From Flagellimonas aurea (GTDB lineage: Bacteria; Bacteroidota; Bacteroidia; Flavobacteriales; Flavobacteriaceae): 64,000 nucleotides of DNA. The stretch lies in NCBI RefSeq assembly GCF_017313785.1, contig NZ_JAFLNL010000001.1:124001-188000 (forward strand). The letters run 5' to 3'. The notes below the pieces were generated by a model. The model did not search any database and had not been told where the DNA came from. It saw nothing but the letters and a program-made list of their open reading frames with translations. Positions 8,001-16,994 of the stretch are shown piece by piece (positions within the stretch are counted from its first letter, which is position 1; the number at the start of each line of letters is the position of its first letter). Made by a program: the position numbers and the translations under genes.

Positions 8001-9323
8001 ATGAAAAAACATTTGTTTACTGCATCTGCCATGCTCTTTGCAGCAACTAGCCTTTTTGCACAAGAGGTAGTTTTTGAAGAGTATGACCTGGACAACGGGC
8101 TCCATGTGATCTTACATCAAGACAACGGTGCCCCTGTGGTGACCACATCGGTGATGTACCATGTGGGATCCAAAGACGAAGACCCGGACAAAACGGGTTT
8201 TGCACACTTTTTTGAACACCTGCTTTTCGAGGGCACCAAAAATATTGAACGGGGGCAATGGGACCAAATAACGGCTGCCAACGGAGGAAGGAACAATGCA
8301 AACACCTTTTTGGACCGCACCTATTATTATGAGGTTTTCCCTTCCAATAGTTTAGAAGTTGGACTTTGGTTGGAGTCTGAACGTTTGATGCACCCCATTA
8401 TCGGGCAAGTTGGCGTTGACACCCAAAAAGAAGTGGTACAAGAAGAAAGAAGACTCAGAACCGACAATGCCCCCTACGGTGCATTCTTTGAGCAAATCTT
8501 GAAGAATCTCTATACAAAACATCCCTATAGATGGGGAGTTATTGGTTCTCTAGATCATTTGGCCAGCGCCACTTTGGAGGACTTTAAAAAGTTCAACCAA
8601 ACTTATTACGTGCCAAACAATGGGGTTTTGGTTGTAGCTGGTGATTTTGAAACGGACAAGACCAAAAAAATGATCGAGGATTATTTCGGCCCAATTCCAA
8701 GGGGCGCCGAAATAAAGAGACCCAATATTAAGGAAGACCCTATCACCGAGACCAAATTTGCCAAATATTACGACCCGAACATTCAGATTCCGGCCATTCT
8801 ATTGGCTTACAGAACGCCCGGACAAGGGCAACGGGACGCCTATGTGATCAACATGATCTCCACTTATCTGAGCGATGGCGAAAGTTCCAAGTTGTACAAA
8901 AAATTGGTGGACGAGAAGAAAATGGCGCTTCAAATACTTTCTGTTCCGATCGATGCCGAAGATTACAGCTCGTACATTGTTGGTGGTCTTCCTGTAGGCG
9001 ACAATTCCATTCAGGATATCAAGAAAGAAATTGATGAAGAGATCTTGAGGCTTCAAATGGAATTGATTTCCGAAAAGGATTATCAAAAACTTCAGAACAA
9101 GTTCGAAAATCAATTCGTGAATGCCAACAGCAGCGTTGAAGGCATTGCAAATTCCTTGGCCGAAAACTATATGCTGAAGGACGATACCAACCTGATCAAT
9201 ACAGAAATAGATATTTACCGCTCTATTACCCGTGAAGAAATCATGGAAGTGGCCAAAAAATATTTGAAGGTGAACCAACGTGTGGAGTTGGAATATTTGC
9301 CAGAACAAAAAGACGCTAATTAA
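8001..9323 (+). CDS. M16 family zinc metallopeptidase, catalytic subunit
   Basis: 440 residues. A signal peptide (1-20, ending SLFA) places it in the periplasm or beyond. The inverted zinc motif HxxEH is present at H69-F-F-E72-H73, and the third ligand lies about 76 residues on in QEERR (E148/E149). It is half-length like bacterial two-component M16 peptidases, in which an active and an inactive subunit form a clam-shell around short peptides. The next gene begins one base after its stop and encodes the inactive-type partner, so a heterodimer is likely. The substrate is unknown. Confidence 0.93.
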   Translation: MKKHLFTASAMLFAATSLFAQEVVFEEYDLDNGLHVILHQDNGAPVVTTSVMYHVGSKDEDPDKTGFAHFFEHLLFEGTKNIERGQWDQITAANGGRNNANTFLDRTYYYEVFPSNSLEVGLWLESERLMHPIIGQVGVDTQKEVVQEERRLRTDNAPYGAFFEQILKNLYTKHPYRWGVIGSLDHLASATLEDFKKFNQTYYVPNNGVLVVAGDFETDKTKKMIEDYFGPIPRGAEIKRPNIKEDPITETKFAKYYDPNIQIPAILLAYRTPGQGQRDAYVINMISTYLSDGESSKLYKKLVDEKKMALQILSVPIDAEDYSSYIVGGLPVGDNSIQDIKKEIDEEILRLQMELISEKDYQKLQNKFENQFVNANSSVEGIANSLAENYMLKDDTNLINTEIDIYRSITREEIMEVAKKYLKVNQRVELEYLPEQKDAN

Positions 9324-9324
9324 G

Positions 9325-11397
9325 ATGAAAAAATATTTAGTTTTAGCTGCGCTGTCCCTGTTCATGACAGCCACATACGCACAGATAGACAGAAGCACGC
9401 CCCCAGAACCAGGGCCTGCACCAAAAATAAATTTAAAGGAACCTGCCCGTTTTGAGCTAAAGAATGGCTTAAAGGTACTCGTAGTGGAAAATCATAAGTT
9501 GCCACGGGTCCGAATCCAGTTATCCATAGACAACCCACCTATTTTGGAGGGGGACAAAGCTGGAGTTTCCGTCCTAACCGGAAGCATGCTGGGCAAAGGA
9601 TCTAAAAATGTTCCAAAGGATGATTTTTATGAAGAAGTGGACTTTTTAGGGGCCAATATTTACATCGGTGAGCAAAGCGCCTTTGCAAGTTCCCTATCCA
9701 AATATTTTCCAAGGGTGCTCGAGTTAATGGCAGATGCCGCTATCAATCCGGACTTTCTCCAAGAAGAGTTTGAAAAGGAAAAGGAAAAGGTGATTACCGG
9801 AATCAAATCGGAAGAAAAGGATGTTTCTGCAATAGCCGATAGAGTTCAAGCAGCTTTGGCTTATGGAAAAAACCATCCTTATGGCGAATTCATGACCGAG
9901 GAAACGGTAAACAATGTTTCCCTAATGGATGTGGAGCAGTTCTATCGCTCCTATTTTGTTCCCGCTAACGCCTATTTGGTGGTTATCGGCGATGTCGAGT
10001 TCGATACCGTTAAAGAATTGGTCACAGAAGCCTTTACCCCTTGGTCCAAAGCAGTACCTCCATCGTTCAGTTATTCGGACCCAAAAGACGTGCAGTATAC
10101 ACAAATCAACTTTGTTGATGTTCCCAACGCTGTTCAATCCGAGGTTGCGGTAGAAAACATTACCAACTTAAAAATGAAGGACGAGGATTATTTGGATGCT
10201 CTTTTGGCCAACAGAATATTAGGTGGTGGCTCACAAGCTCGTTTGTTCAAAAATTTAAGGGAGGACAAAGGGTACACCTATGGTTCGTATTCTGGAATCC
10301 GGGCCAATAAATTCAGCCCAATGCGATTCAATGCCTATGCGCAAGTTAGAAATGCCGTAACCGACAGCTCAGTGGTCGAAATCTTGAAAGAAATCGATAA
10401 AATGACCTCTGAGCCGGTATCCGATGAAGAATTGGCCAATGCCAAGGCCAAATATGCCGGTAGTTTTGTAATGGCTTTGGAAAAACCTGAAACAGTTGCA
10501 GAATACGCATTGAACATTGAAACAGAAAGTCTTCCAAAAGACTTTTACGAAACGTATTTGGAACGTTTGGATGCCATCTCGAAAGAAGATGTACTCAACG
10601 CCTCCAAAAAATACTTTTCGACCTCCAATGCCCGCGTAGTGGTCACCGGAAAAGGAACGGACGTTCTGGAAAATTTGGAAAAGGTGACCTTTAACGGTAA
10701 AACTGTTCCCGTTCTTTACTATGACAAATATGCCAACAAAACGGACAAACCCGAATATGGGGCTGCAATTCCCGAAGGAATAGATGCCAACGCAGTTTTG
10801 GAAAGTTACATCGAAGCCATTGGGGGCAAAGCAAAATTGGATGCCGTGGAATCATACTCAATGATGGCAGAAGCCGAAATGCAAGGCATGAAATTGGAGC
10901 TTGAAATGAAGAAAACAACCCAAGACCAGTTTATGCAAAACATAAAGGTGCAGGGCAATTCCATGCAAAAACAGGTTTTGGATGGCGACTCCGGATATAT
11001 GGTAATGCAGGGTCAACGCAAAGACCTTTCCGCTGAAGAGGTTGCAAAAATCAAAGAAGAATCAGCAGCTTTCCCTGAGTTGAACTATCTGGCAGTTGGA
11101 GATGTGACCCTGGAAGGAGTAGAGCAAGTTGATGGCAAGAAAGCCTACAAACTCAAAATTAGCGATGAAAAAACCGCTTTTTATGACATGGAAACAGGTC
11201 TAAAAGTACAGGAAATCGTTACCCAAGAAGTGCAAGGTCAGCAAATGACAAGTACCATTGGCTATGGAGACTACCAAGAAGTTTCCGGTATCAAGTTCCC
11301 ATTTAAGTTGATGCAGAGCATGGGACCACAGAACATGGAGTTTATTGTGAAAGAAATCAAGGTGAACGAAGGCGTTGAAGCATCTGATTTCAAATAA
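9325..11397 (+). CDS. M16 family peptidase-like partner subunit, active site lost, with C-terminal extension
   Basis: 690 residues from the ATG at 9325, chosen because it starts a signal peptide (MKKYLVLAALSLFMTATYAQ) and abuts the previous stop. Residues about 45-470 are M16-like (LENGLKV-type start, Y-G-x-x-HPYG, RLFKNLREDKGYTYG), but the position of HxxEH reads GVSVLTGSMLGKGS, so no zinc ligands remain. Residues about 490-690 form an extra beta-rich domain (EAIGGKAKLDAVESYSM, FPFKLMQSMGPQN) resembling lipoprotein-carrier-like domains. It most likely forms a complex with the active M16 subunit just upstream. Confidence 0.9.
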   Translation: MKKYLVLAALSLFMTATYAQIDRSTPPEPGPAPKINLKEPARFELKNGLKVLVVENHKLPRVRIQLSIDNPPILEGDKAGVSVLTGSMLGKGSKNVPKDDFYEEVDFLGANIYIGEQSAFASSLSKYFPRVLELMADAAINPDFLQEEFEKEKEKVITGIKSEEKDVSAIADRVQAALAYGKNHPYGEFMTEETVNNVSLMDVEQFYRSYFVPANAYLVVIGDVEFDTVKELVTEAFTPWSKAVPPSFSYSDPKDVQYTQINFVDVPNAVQSEVAVENITNLKMKDEDYLDALLANRILGGGSQARLFKNLREDKGYTYGSYSGIRANKFSPMRFNAYAQVRNAVTDSSVVEILKEIDKMTSEPVSDEELANAKAKYAGSFVMALEKPETVAEYALNIETESLPKDFYETYLERLDAISKEDVLNASKKYFSTSNARVVVTGKGTDVLENLEKVTFNGKTVPVLYYDKYANKTDKPEYGAAIPEGIDANAVLESYIEAIGGKAKLDAVESYSMMAEAEMQGMKLELEMKKTTQDQFMQNIKVQGNSMQKQVLDGDSGYMVMQGQRKDLSAEEVAKIKEESAAFPELNYLAVGDVTLEGVEQVDGKKAYKLKISDEKTAFYDMETGLKVQEIVTQEVQGQQMTSTIGYGDYQEVSGIKFPFKLMQSMGPQNMEFIVKEIKVNEGVEASDFK

Positions 11398-11414
11398 GCA
11401 TATATTTTAAATAC

Positions 11415-11445
11415 AAAAAGGGGCGCCAATGGCACCCCTTTTTAC
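11415..11445. terminator. Bidirectional terminator between convergent genes
   Basis: The stem aaaaagggg / ccccttttt continues as gcc/ggc after one mismatch, around a three-base loop. It has A-runs on one side and T-runs on the other, so it can end both the M16 operon and the convergent receptor gene. Confidence 0.85.
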
Positions 11446-11456
11446 TTTTTACAGAT

Positions 11457-13568
11457 TTAAAAACTGTATTGTGCAAAAGCGGTCAAGTTTCTACCCGGAT
11501 CATTGATGGGTACTCTACCATAGTCCGCTTGGTTCACAAAAGAGAAGTTCAAATGATTATTGTAGGTCTCATCAAAAATGTTGGATGCTGCAATTCCTAA
11601 CGTAAAATGCTCAAAAGGTTTTGTCCCAAAACGCAAATCCATAACCCCATAACCACCCGTTGTTTGCTCTCCAAAGGAGAGTGCTATATCGGATTGTTTT
11701 GAAGTAAGGGTATATGTCGCGCTAGCCCAAATTGTTTCTCTCTCAATACTTAGATTGAAACGGGTAACCAAAGGTGGAGTCAACGGCAGGGATTCATCCA
11801 AGTCCTGATTTTTTGCATACACATAGGACACCTCTGTTTTAAACGCAAAATCTTCCAAGAAGGCCAATTCCCCAAAAACTTCAAACCCTGTTTTGTAGGC
11901 ATCATTTAAATTGGTAAATCTTTTTACGTCTGTAGGCGCTGCCATTGGCATATACTTTTTATCCAATGATGGGTCTATCACAGGAACAATATAATTGTCA
12001 TAGATAGAATAATACACAGAAGCCCCATAATCCAAACGGTTGAAAGCATATCCCTCAAAACTGGTATTAGCTTTAACCCCCAATTCAAATTGATTGTTCA
12101 CCTCGGCATCCAAATAAGGGTTGCCCACATATTCGTACGGATCCTGACCTGCTGTAAAATGGTTGATAAATCTTTCGATCATATTGGCGGAACGCACTCC
12201 TCTACCATAGGCCAATTCAAACAAAAGATTGGATGTAGCCAAATATTTAAATGATGCTGTTGCACTAAAGTTATGCTCTGTTCTTGTATCCAAATCAGGA
12301 TATTCAGCAACAAAATCATCATCTGGCGCATCTATTATGGATCGTACCATATCGTACCTCGCACCAACATTCAACAAAAGCTTTTCTGATAACGGATATT
12401 TACCTTCTATAAATGCTCCATAATCATCAATTTGTGAGTCTTGCCATACCCCATCAACAAACTCCATGGGAGTGAGCAGTAAATCACCGTTCATATTCCT
12501 TTTTACCAAACGTGTTCTATTTCCCGTTCTTCCCACCGAAAATGCATCCAACCCAGTGTAGAGTTTTAGGTCTTGAATAGGTCTCCACTCAAGTTCCACT
12601 CGACCACCAACAGTTAGGGCACCCACTTCCGATACCGCCTCTGTCATCATAAAAGACGGTCTTAGTTCATTGGTCATTACATGGTCTACATTGGAACGAT
12701 AAACCTTTGCGCTCAATGCTTTTAATCCATCAGAAATAGTGTCTAGCTTATAATCAACAGAGAGCACATTGCTATCATCTATTTCAGTATCCATGGGTAA
12801 TCCAGCATGCAACACATCCCTTCCAAAGGATTGTCGAAACCCAAGTTGGATTCTTTGGTTCTCTGTTGGGCTATAGCCTACCTGAATCCCATAATCGGTA
12901 CTCTTAAAGGAGGAAGGCACTTCGTTTCCATCACCGTCCTCATAATTCCCAAAATCACGAAATCCGAAATTAAGGTTCACATCGAACTGTTCTCCAACAT
13001 ACTTTAGGTTGGCAAAACTTGTAATGGCATTCCCGTTGTTCTCTCCACCAAAATTCACCTTACCATGATATCCTCTTTCTTGTTTTTCAACTTCTTGAGT
13101 CACCAAATTTACAATGCCACCAAAGGTGGGGCCGTATCTAAAGGTATATGGTCCTTTAACCACTTCTACCCGTTCTATCTCTTCTGGAGTTACATGAGTG
13201 GTAATGGGGTCCATCCGGTTAGGACAGGCGTGCATCACCTTGGTTCCTCCATTAAATTGAACATTGAGTTGCTCATATTGAGAAGCCCGAAAAGATGGGT
13301 CTATGGCATAATTACCGCGTTTAATCAGGCTAAATCCATTGATATCTTTAAAAAGATCCGCCACATTTTTTGATTGAACAATTTTCTTCTCCGGCTCACT
13401 TTTGAACGTAGAAAAAACTGGATCTATTTTTCTTTTTCCTTCAACCAGAACCTCATCCAATTGTACCGGTTTTTTTGCTAGGGAATCTTGCGCATTTGAA
13501 ACTTGCGCGTAGGACACAGTGGTCCCTAAAAGCAAAACACAAAGTTTTGCCAGTGCACTTTTATTCAT
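11457..13568 (-). CDS. TonB-dependent receptor with OprC/NosA-type copper ligands
   Basis: 703 residues from the ATG at 13568 (MNKSALAK, then a signal peptide ending YAQ); an upstream in-frame ATG at 13604 would only add a charged leader. The plug carries HACPNRMDPITTH: C115 and M119 form CxxxM, and H296-V-M298 in the barrel forms HxM. Those four ligands and the C-to-H spacing of about 181 match the copper site known in Pseudomonas OprC (spacing 180). The protein has no carboxypeptidase-like domain. The small Cys/Met-rich gene upstream on the same strand supports metal uptake. The receptor class is certain; copper specificity is a strong inference. Confidence 0.88.
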   Translation of the reverse strand: MNKSALAKLCVLLLGTTVSYAQVSNAQDSLAKKPVQLDEVLVEGKRKIDPVFSTFKSEPEKKIVQSKNVADLFKDINGFSLIKRGNYAIDPSFRASQYEQLNVQFNGGTKVMHACPNRMDPITTHVTPEEIERVEVVKGPYTFRYGPTFGGIVNLVTQEVEKQERGYHGKVNFGGENNGNAITSFANLKYVGEQFDVNLNFGFRDFGNYEDGDGNEVPSSFKSTDYGIQVGYSPTENQRIQLGFRQSFGRDVLHAGLPMDTEIDDSNVLSVDYKLDTISDGLKALSAKVYRSNVDHVMTNELRPSFMMTEAVSEVGALTVGGRVELEWRPIQDLKLYTGLDAFSVGRTGNRTRLVKRNMNGDLLLTPMEFVDGVWQDSQIDDYGAFIEGKYPLSEKLLLNVGARYDMVRSIIDAPDDDFVAEYPDLDTRTEHNFSATASFKYLATSNLLFELAYGRGVRSANMIERFINHFTAGQDPYEYVGNPYLDAEVNNQFELGVKANTSFEGYAFNRLDYGASVYYSIYDNYIVPVIDPSLDKKYMPMAAPTDVKRFTNLNDAYKTGFEVFGELAFLEDFAFKTEVSYVYAKNQDLDESLPLTPPLVTRFNLSIERETIWASATYTLTSKQSDIALSFGEQTTGGYGVMDLRFGTKPFEHFTLGIAASNIFDETYNNHLNFSFVNQADYGRVPINDPGRNLTAFAQYSF

Positions 13569-13598
13569 TTTTGATTTGTGTTTAAGATTATACAAGTT

Positions 13599-13616
13599 CG
13601 GCAATGTGTATTGCCG
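13599..13616 (-). other. Intercistronic hairpin before the copper-type receptor
   Basis: A perfect 7-bp inverted repeat, cggcaat / attgccg, with a 4-base loop lies in the 63-base gap between the small Cys/Met protein and the receptor ATG. On the transcribed minus strand no T-run follows, so it is not a normal terminator. It may protect or limit the downstream message. Confidence 0.5.
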
Positions 13617-13631
13617 CTTTTTCAGTAAATC

Positions 13632-14048
13632 TTAAACCATGGGTGGCTTTATAAGCGTATCACTAAAGTGATACGAATAAAAATCTGTGTAATAGAATGG
13701 GTTCGTCTCATTCTCCTTGCTACTTGGTAAATTGTAACTAGGCATCTCCATAAAAAACACCAAAACATCCTCCCAACCAATCACCGGCATGGGTTCATCG
13801 TCTTCCGCTTGGGCACGGAGCATTTGCATCAACATACATTTACCGTTACAATTAAGTTCCGGTTTGTCCTTGTTTTCACAGAGTTGTTCTATAAACCCCT
13901 CCCTATCGAGACTATAATAAACATACATGGAAGAAAAGCGCAGGTTGCTTATCATAAGCAAAAGAATGAAAAGCGAAGAAAATCCAACCCGCCTGGGTAA
14001 AGTATGTGAAGATTTATCCAATACTTTCTTAGTTCTTATCCAAAACAA
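13632..14048 (-). CDS. Small anchored Cys/Met-rich protein linked to the copper-type receptor
   Basis: Up to 138 residues; the ATG at 14048 is used, but a start nearer the hydrophobic segment cannot be excluded. A basic N-terminus is followed by one hydrophobic helix (about 22-40), then an extracytoplasmic part with LCENKDKPELNCNGKCMLMQML: C57, C67 and C71 with M72, M74 and M76. Proteins with this Cys-x9-Cys-x-Gly-Lys-Cys pattern occur beside metal receptors in Bacteroidota, but I know no defined function. The ligand set suits copper(I). It precedes the OprC-like receptor by 63 bases, probably in one transcript. Confidence 0.8.
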   Translation of the reverse strand: MFWIRTKKVLDKSSHTLPRRVGFSSLFILLLMISNLRFSSMYVYYSLDREGFIEQLCENKDKPELNCNGKCMLMQMLRAQAEDDEPMPVIGWEDVLVFFMEMPSYNLPSSKENETNPFYYTDFYSYHFSDTLIKPPMV

Positions 14049-14081
14049 TCAGCGAATTTAAGAACACCTAAGATTCTATTA

Positions 14082-14097
14082 TGTGACAAAAGTCACT
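14082..14097. promoter_or_regulatory. CRP/FNR-like palindrome in a divergent promoter region
   Basis: The sequence TGTGA-caaaag-TCACT contains the perfect inverted repeat GTGAC-aaaa-GTCAC (14083-14096). It fits the CRP-family pattern TGTGA-N6-TCACA except for the last base. It lies between the copper-type operon (minus) and a small lipoprotein gene (plus), 34 bases before the former's ORF start. Confidence 0.5.
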
Positions 14098-14153
14098 TTT
14101 ATTATTTATTTGAATATTTAGCTTTAATCCCTCATTTTACTGTCCCAAATAGT

Positions 14154-14161
14154 TAAATTTG
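14154..14161 (+). promoter_or_regulatory. Candidate -7 element for the small lipoprotein gene
   Basis: TAAATTTG matches TAnnTTTG exactly and ends 20 bases before the ATG at 14182, which predicts a short leader. No clear TTG lies at the usual -33 spacing. Confidence 0.4.
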
Positions 14162-14181
14162 AAGACCTAATTTTATTCACC

Positions 14182-14616
14182 ATGAAAAGAGTTTTTTCAC
14201 TCCTAATCTATACTGTTTTGTTTTTGAGCTTCTCCTGCAAAGAGGAGAAAAAAGCACCTGAAGGTTCATCACAAATGGAAGAGGTTATGGCCATCCACGA
14301 CGAGGTGATGCCTAAAATGAGCACGATAGGCAAATTGGTCGGAGAACTTAAGCCAAAAGTAGATTCCACCGAAATGGGCCAAAAATATGAAGTGGCCATG
14401 AAGGACCTTCAAGATGCCAACACCGCAATGATGGATTGGATGAAAGATTTTGGCGATCGCTTTAACCATGAGGAAATCTTGAACGGCAAGGAACTCTCCG
14501 AAGAAAAACAACAATGGCTCGATGAGGAAGAAGAAAAGGTAAAAGTGGTGAAGGAAAAAATCAATGGTAGTATTGAACGTGCCCAAGCCCTATTGACGAA
14601 GGATACCGTACAATAA
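14182..14616 (+). CDS. Small helical lipoprotein of unknown function
   Basis: 144 residues. The lipoprotein signal (MKRVFSLLIYTVLFLSFSC, lipid on C19) is followed by an acidic, almost entirely helical body rich in Glu, Lys and Met. It has coiled-coil character at about 30-80 and 105-140 and the segment MMDWMKDFGDRF in the middle. I do not recognise a defined family; similar short lipoproteins in Flavobacteria have only been named loosely. It is convergent with gldD, two bases from its stop, and shares an upstream region with the copper-type operon, so joint control is possible. Confidence 0.75.
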   Translation: MKRVFSLLIYTVLFLSFSCKEEKKAPEGSSQMEEVMAIHDEVMPKMSTIGKLVGELKPKVDSTEMGQKYEVAMKDLQDANTAMMDWMKDFGDRFNHEEILNGKELSEEKQQWLDEEEEKVKVVKEKINGSIERAQALLTKDTVQ

Positions 14617-14618
14617 TT

Positions 14619-15176
14619 TTATTTTTTCCAGCGTAGGCTCTCCATAATTCTTCTGATATCGTTCTGCAAGTACATGGCCGCAGGAAGAATGGAATCATAA
14701 TTTGGTTTGGCGTAGAAATATAGCGAACCTGTCACAAAGTGATTGATGCTATCGGTTACATAGAATTGTGATTGTGATGCCGCGTTTCCACTTACTTCGT
14801 AGAACATGCCATAAACCCCGTCTTCTCTATTTATAAATGGTTGTTCCGCAATGTTATCCGCTTTCACCACATGTTCGTAGGATAGTTTTTGAGCATCTAC
14901 GAGCAAGGTATCCAAGTTTCCTTGAACGGGTTTATAAGTCAAATAAATGGAACCTTTCATCATAGGGTAGTCGAGCACCATAGAACAATCTTTGCTTTCC
15001 TTTATTTCTGAAAGGGTGTTCTTATCAAAAGTATATACACAATCGGGACCAGATTGTGCATACTCTGCATTTGGATAATCCAAACGCAACATGGCCTTGG
15101 GTTTTGGCAACACCTCGTCCTTACATCCTACGAATACCATTGCTATCAAAATAAGAAATAGAATTTTATGCTTCAT
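14619..15176 (-). CDS. gldD: Gliding motility lipoprotein GldD
   Basis: 185 residues. The lipoprotein signal ends VFVGC (C18). The start of the mature protein, LPKPKAMLRLDYPNAEY, and the C-terminal LQNDIRRIMESLRWKK match GldD, a lipoprotein needed for gliding and type IX secretion in Flavobacterium johnsoniae. Its exact task in the machinery is not known. It overlaps the end of gldE by 11 bases, the usual gldE-gldD arrangement in this family, so the two are translationally coupled. Confidence 0.95.
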   Translation of the reverse strand: MKHKILFLILIAMVFVGCKDEVLPKPKAMLRLDYPNAEYAQSGPDCVYTFDKNTLSEIKESKDCSMVLDYPMMKGSIYLTYKPVQGNLDTLLVDAQKLSYEHVVKADNIAEQPFINREDGVYGMFYEVSGNAASQSQFYVTDSINHFVTGSLYFYAKPNYDSILPAAMYLQNDIRRIMESLRWKK

Positions 15177-16476
15177 GGGGCAAGGTTACTTTTATTCGTT
15201 TCAATCTCTTTTTATCCATACTCTCCACCACAAAAGTGTACGTATTGAACAGCACCTTCTCTCCTATCTTCGGAAAACTTCCCGAAATTTCAAGCACAAA
15301 TCCGGCAATGGTCTCAGATTCTCCCTTTTTGCTCTCGAACTCATCTTCTTCTTCAATTTTTACCACACGGTAAAAATCCTTCAGTGTAGTTTTCCCATCA
15401 AATACATAGTTATGGTCGTCCAATTTGGAAAATACAAGGTCTTCATCATCAAATTCATCGCTGATATCGCCAACGATTTCTTCGATAATATCTTCCAAGG
15501 TTACAATTCCCGATGTCCCCCCATATTCATCCACCACAACGGCCAAATGGTTCTTCTTGTCCTGAAACTCCAACAACAGGTCGTCCAGCTTTTTGTTCTC
15601 TGGAACAAAATAGGGTTCACGGATGAGCGACATCCAGTTAAAGGTTTTCCTATCAATATAGGGCAACAGGTCCTTCACATATAGAACGCCCAAAACATTG
15701 TCCATATTCTCCGAAAACACGGGTATCCTGGAATAACCGTTCTTCTTTATTTCTAGAAGAACCTCTGGAAATTTCATCTTTTCATTGACCGCGAATATGT
15801 CTATCCGAGGTCGCATAACTTGTTTGGTATCAGTATTCCCAAAGGTTACTATGCCTTCTAAAATCTTCTGCTCTTCTTTGGTAGTATCACCTTCAGAGGC
15901 CAGTTCCAAAGCTTGGGAAAGATGGTTAATGCTCAAATTGGATTTTTTCTTCCCCAATTTATCCTCCATAAATAATGTAACCGAACGCATCGGAGAACTT
16001 AATGGTGTAAAAATATAGCTGAGCACTTTCAACGGAACAGCAATAAACTGAGAAAACTGTACACGGTTACGATTGGCGTATATTTTGGGGAGAATTTCCC
16101 CGAACATCAATATTAAGAAGGTCGCCGTTACCACTTCCAGTAAAAAACGAAGGGTTCCGTCAATATCGGCAAAAATGGTATTGCCAATGGAACTGAACAG
16201 CAGCACAATTCCGATATTAATGGCATTATTGGTAATTAAAATGGTGGCCAACAGCTTTTTGGGCTTTTCCAATAACTCCACGATCATTTTTCCGCGGGAC
16301 GAGTTGCTCTCTTGCATTTCGTTCAAGTCGGTCTGCGAAAGACCAAAAAAGGCCACTTCAGCGGCCGAAATCAATGCAGAACAGGCCAAAAGAAGTACTA
16401 GTACAACTATCTTTAAAGTGAATATTCCACTGGTAGTGGACAGATAAAATGCCAAACTATGGGGCTCGGGATCCAA
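15166..16476 (-). CDS. gldE: Gliding motility-associated protein GldE (CNNM/CBS/CorC type)
   Basis: 436 residues. An N-terminal CNNM transmembrane domain with about four helices (about 20-160, containing SALISAAEVAFFGLS and FGEILPKIYANRN) precedes a CBS pair (about 210-335, VMRPRIDIFAVN and VVDEYGGTSGIVTLEDI) and a C-terminal CorC/HlyC domain (about 350-432). The family includes magnesium/cobalt efflux-type proteins. In F. johnsoniae GldE is linked with GldD in motility. It sits downstream of ssb and mutY and overlaps gldD, a conserved flavobacterial cluster. Confidence 0.95.
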   Translation of the reverse strand: MDPEPHSLAFYLSTTSGIFTLKIVVLVLLLACSALISAAEVAFFGLSQTDLNEMQESNSSRGKMIVELLEKPKKLLATILITNNAINIGIVLLFSSIGNTIFADIDGTLRFLLEVVTATFLILMFGEILPKIYANRNRVQFSQFIAVPLKVLSYIFTPLSSPMRSVTLFMEDKLGKKKSNLSINHLSQALELASEGDTTKEEQKILEGIVTFGNTDTKQVMRPRIDIFAVNEKMKFPEVLLEIKKNGYSRIPVFSENMDNVLGVLYVKDLLPYIDRKTFNWMSLIREPYFVPENKKLDDLLLEFQDKKNHLAVVVDEYGGTSGIVTLEDIIEEIVGDISDEFDDEDLVFSKLDDHNYVFDGKTTLKDFYRVVKIEEEDEFESKKGESETIAGFVLEISGSFPKIGEKVLFNTYTFVVESMDKKRLKRIKVTLPHEA

Positions 16477-16502
16477 TTTAGTATTGCTTTAGACTTTTTA
16501 TT

Positions 16503-16970
16503 CTAGAATGGTAGGTCATCCTCTTCTTCTGTATTATCGATTGGTGCCGCTGAACCTTGATTGTTGCTGGGCTCTTGGTAATTGGAAGATGACGAACCTG
16601 AACCTGATGATTGTGCATTTGCCATACTTTCCTTCTTGGTCGTTAAAAAGGTAAAGTCTTGCACGTGCACCTCGGTGGTATATCTCATATTGCCATCTTC
16701 ACCTTGCCATTGTCTGTTTTTTAAACGGCCCTCTACGTAAACTTTATCTCCCTTACTGAGATATTTTTCGCATATTTCCGCTCCTTTGTTGCGCACTACA
16801 ATATTGTGCCAATCCGTATTGGTCACCTTTTCGCCCGTTTGCCTATTGGTATAGGTTTCGTTGGTGGCCAAAGGAAATCTACCGATGCAGTTTCCACCCT
16901 CAAAATAGTGCATTTTCACTTCGTCTCCCAAATGCCCGATCAGCATTACTTTGTTCAATGTTCCGCTCAT
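16503..16970 (-). CDS. ssb: Single-stranded DNA-binding protein
   Basis: 155 residues. The OB-fold covers about 1-112 (LNKVMLIGHLGDEV, DWHNIVV, YVEGRLKNRQW). A flexible Ser/Asn/Gln-rich linker follows, and the acidic tail ends EEEDDLPF, the tip that recruits repair and replication partners. It lies 24 bases downstream of mutY and 26 bases upstream of gldE on the same strand, so it is probably co-transcribed with both. Confidence 0.98.
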   Translation of the reverse strand: MSGTLNKVMLIGHLGDEVKMHYFEGGNCIGRFPLATNETYTNRQTGEKVTNTDWHNIVVRNKGAEICEKYLSKGDKVYVEGRLKNRQWQGEDGNMRYTTEVHVQDFTFLTTKKESMANAQSSGSGSSSSNYQEPSNNQGSAAPIDNTEEEDDLPF

Positions 16971-16994
16971 ATCTCTCTTAATTAATCAAAAGTA

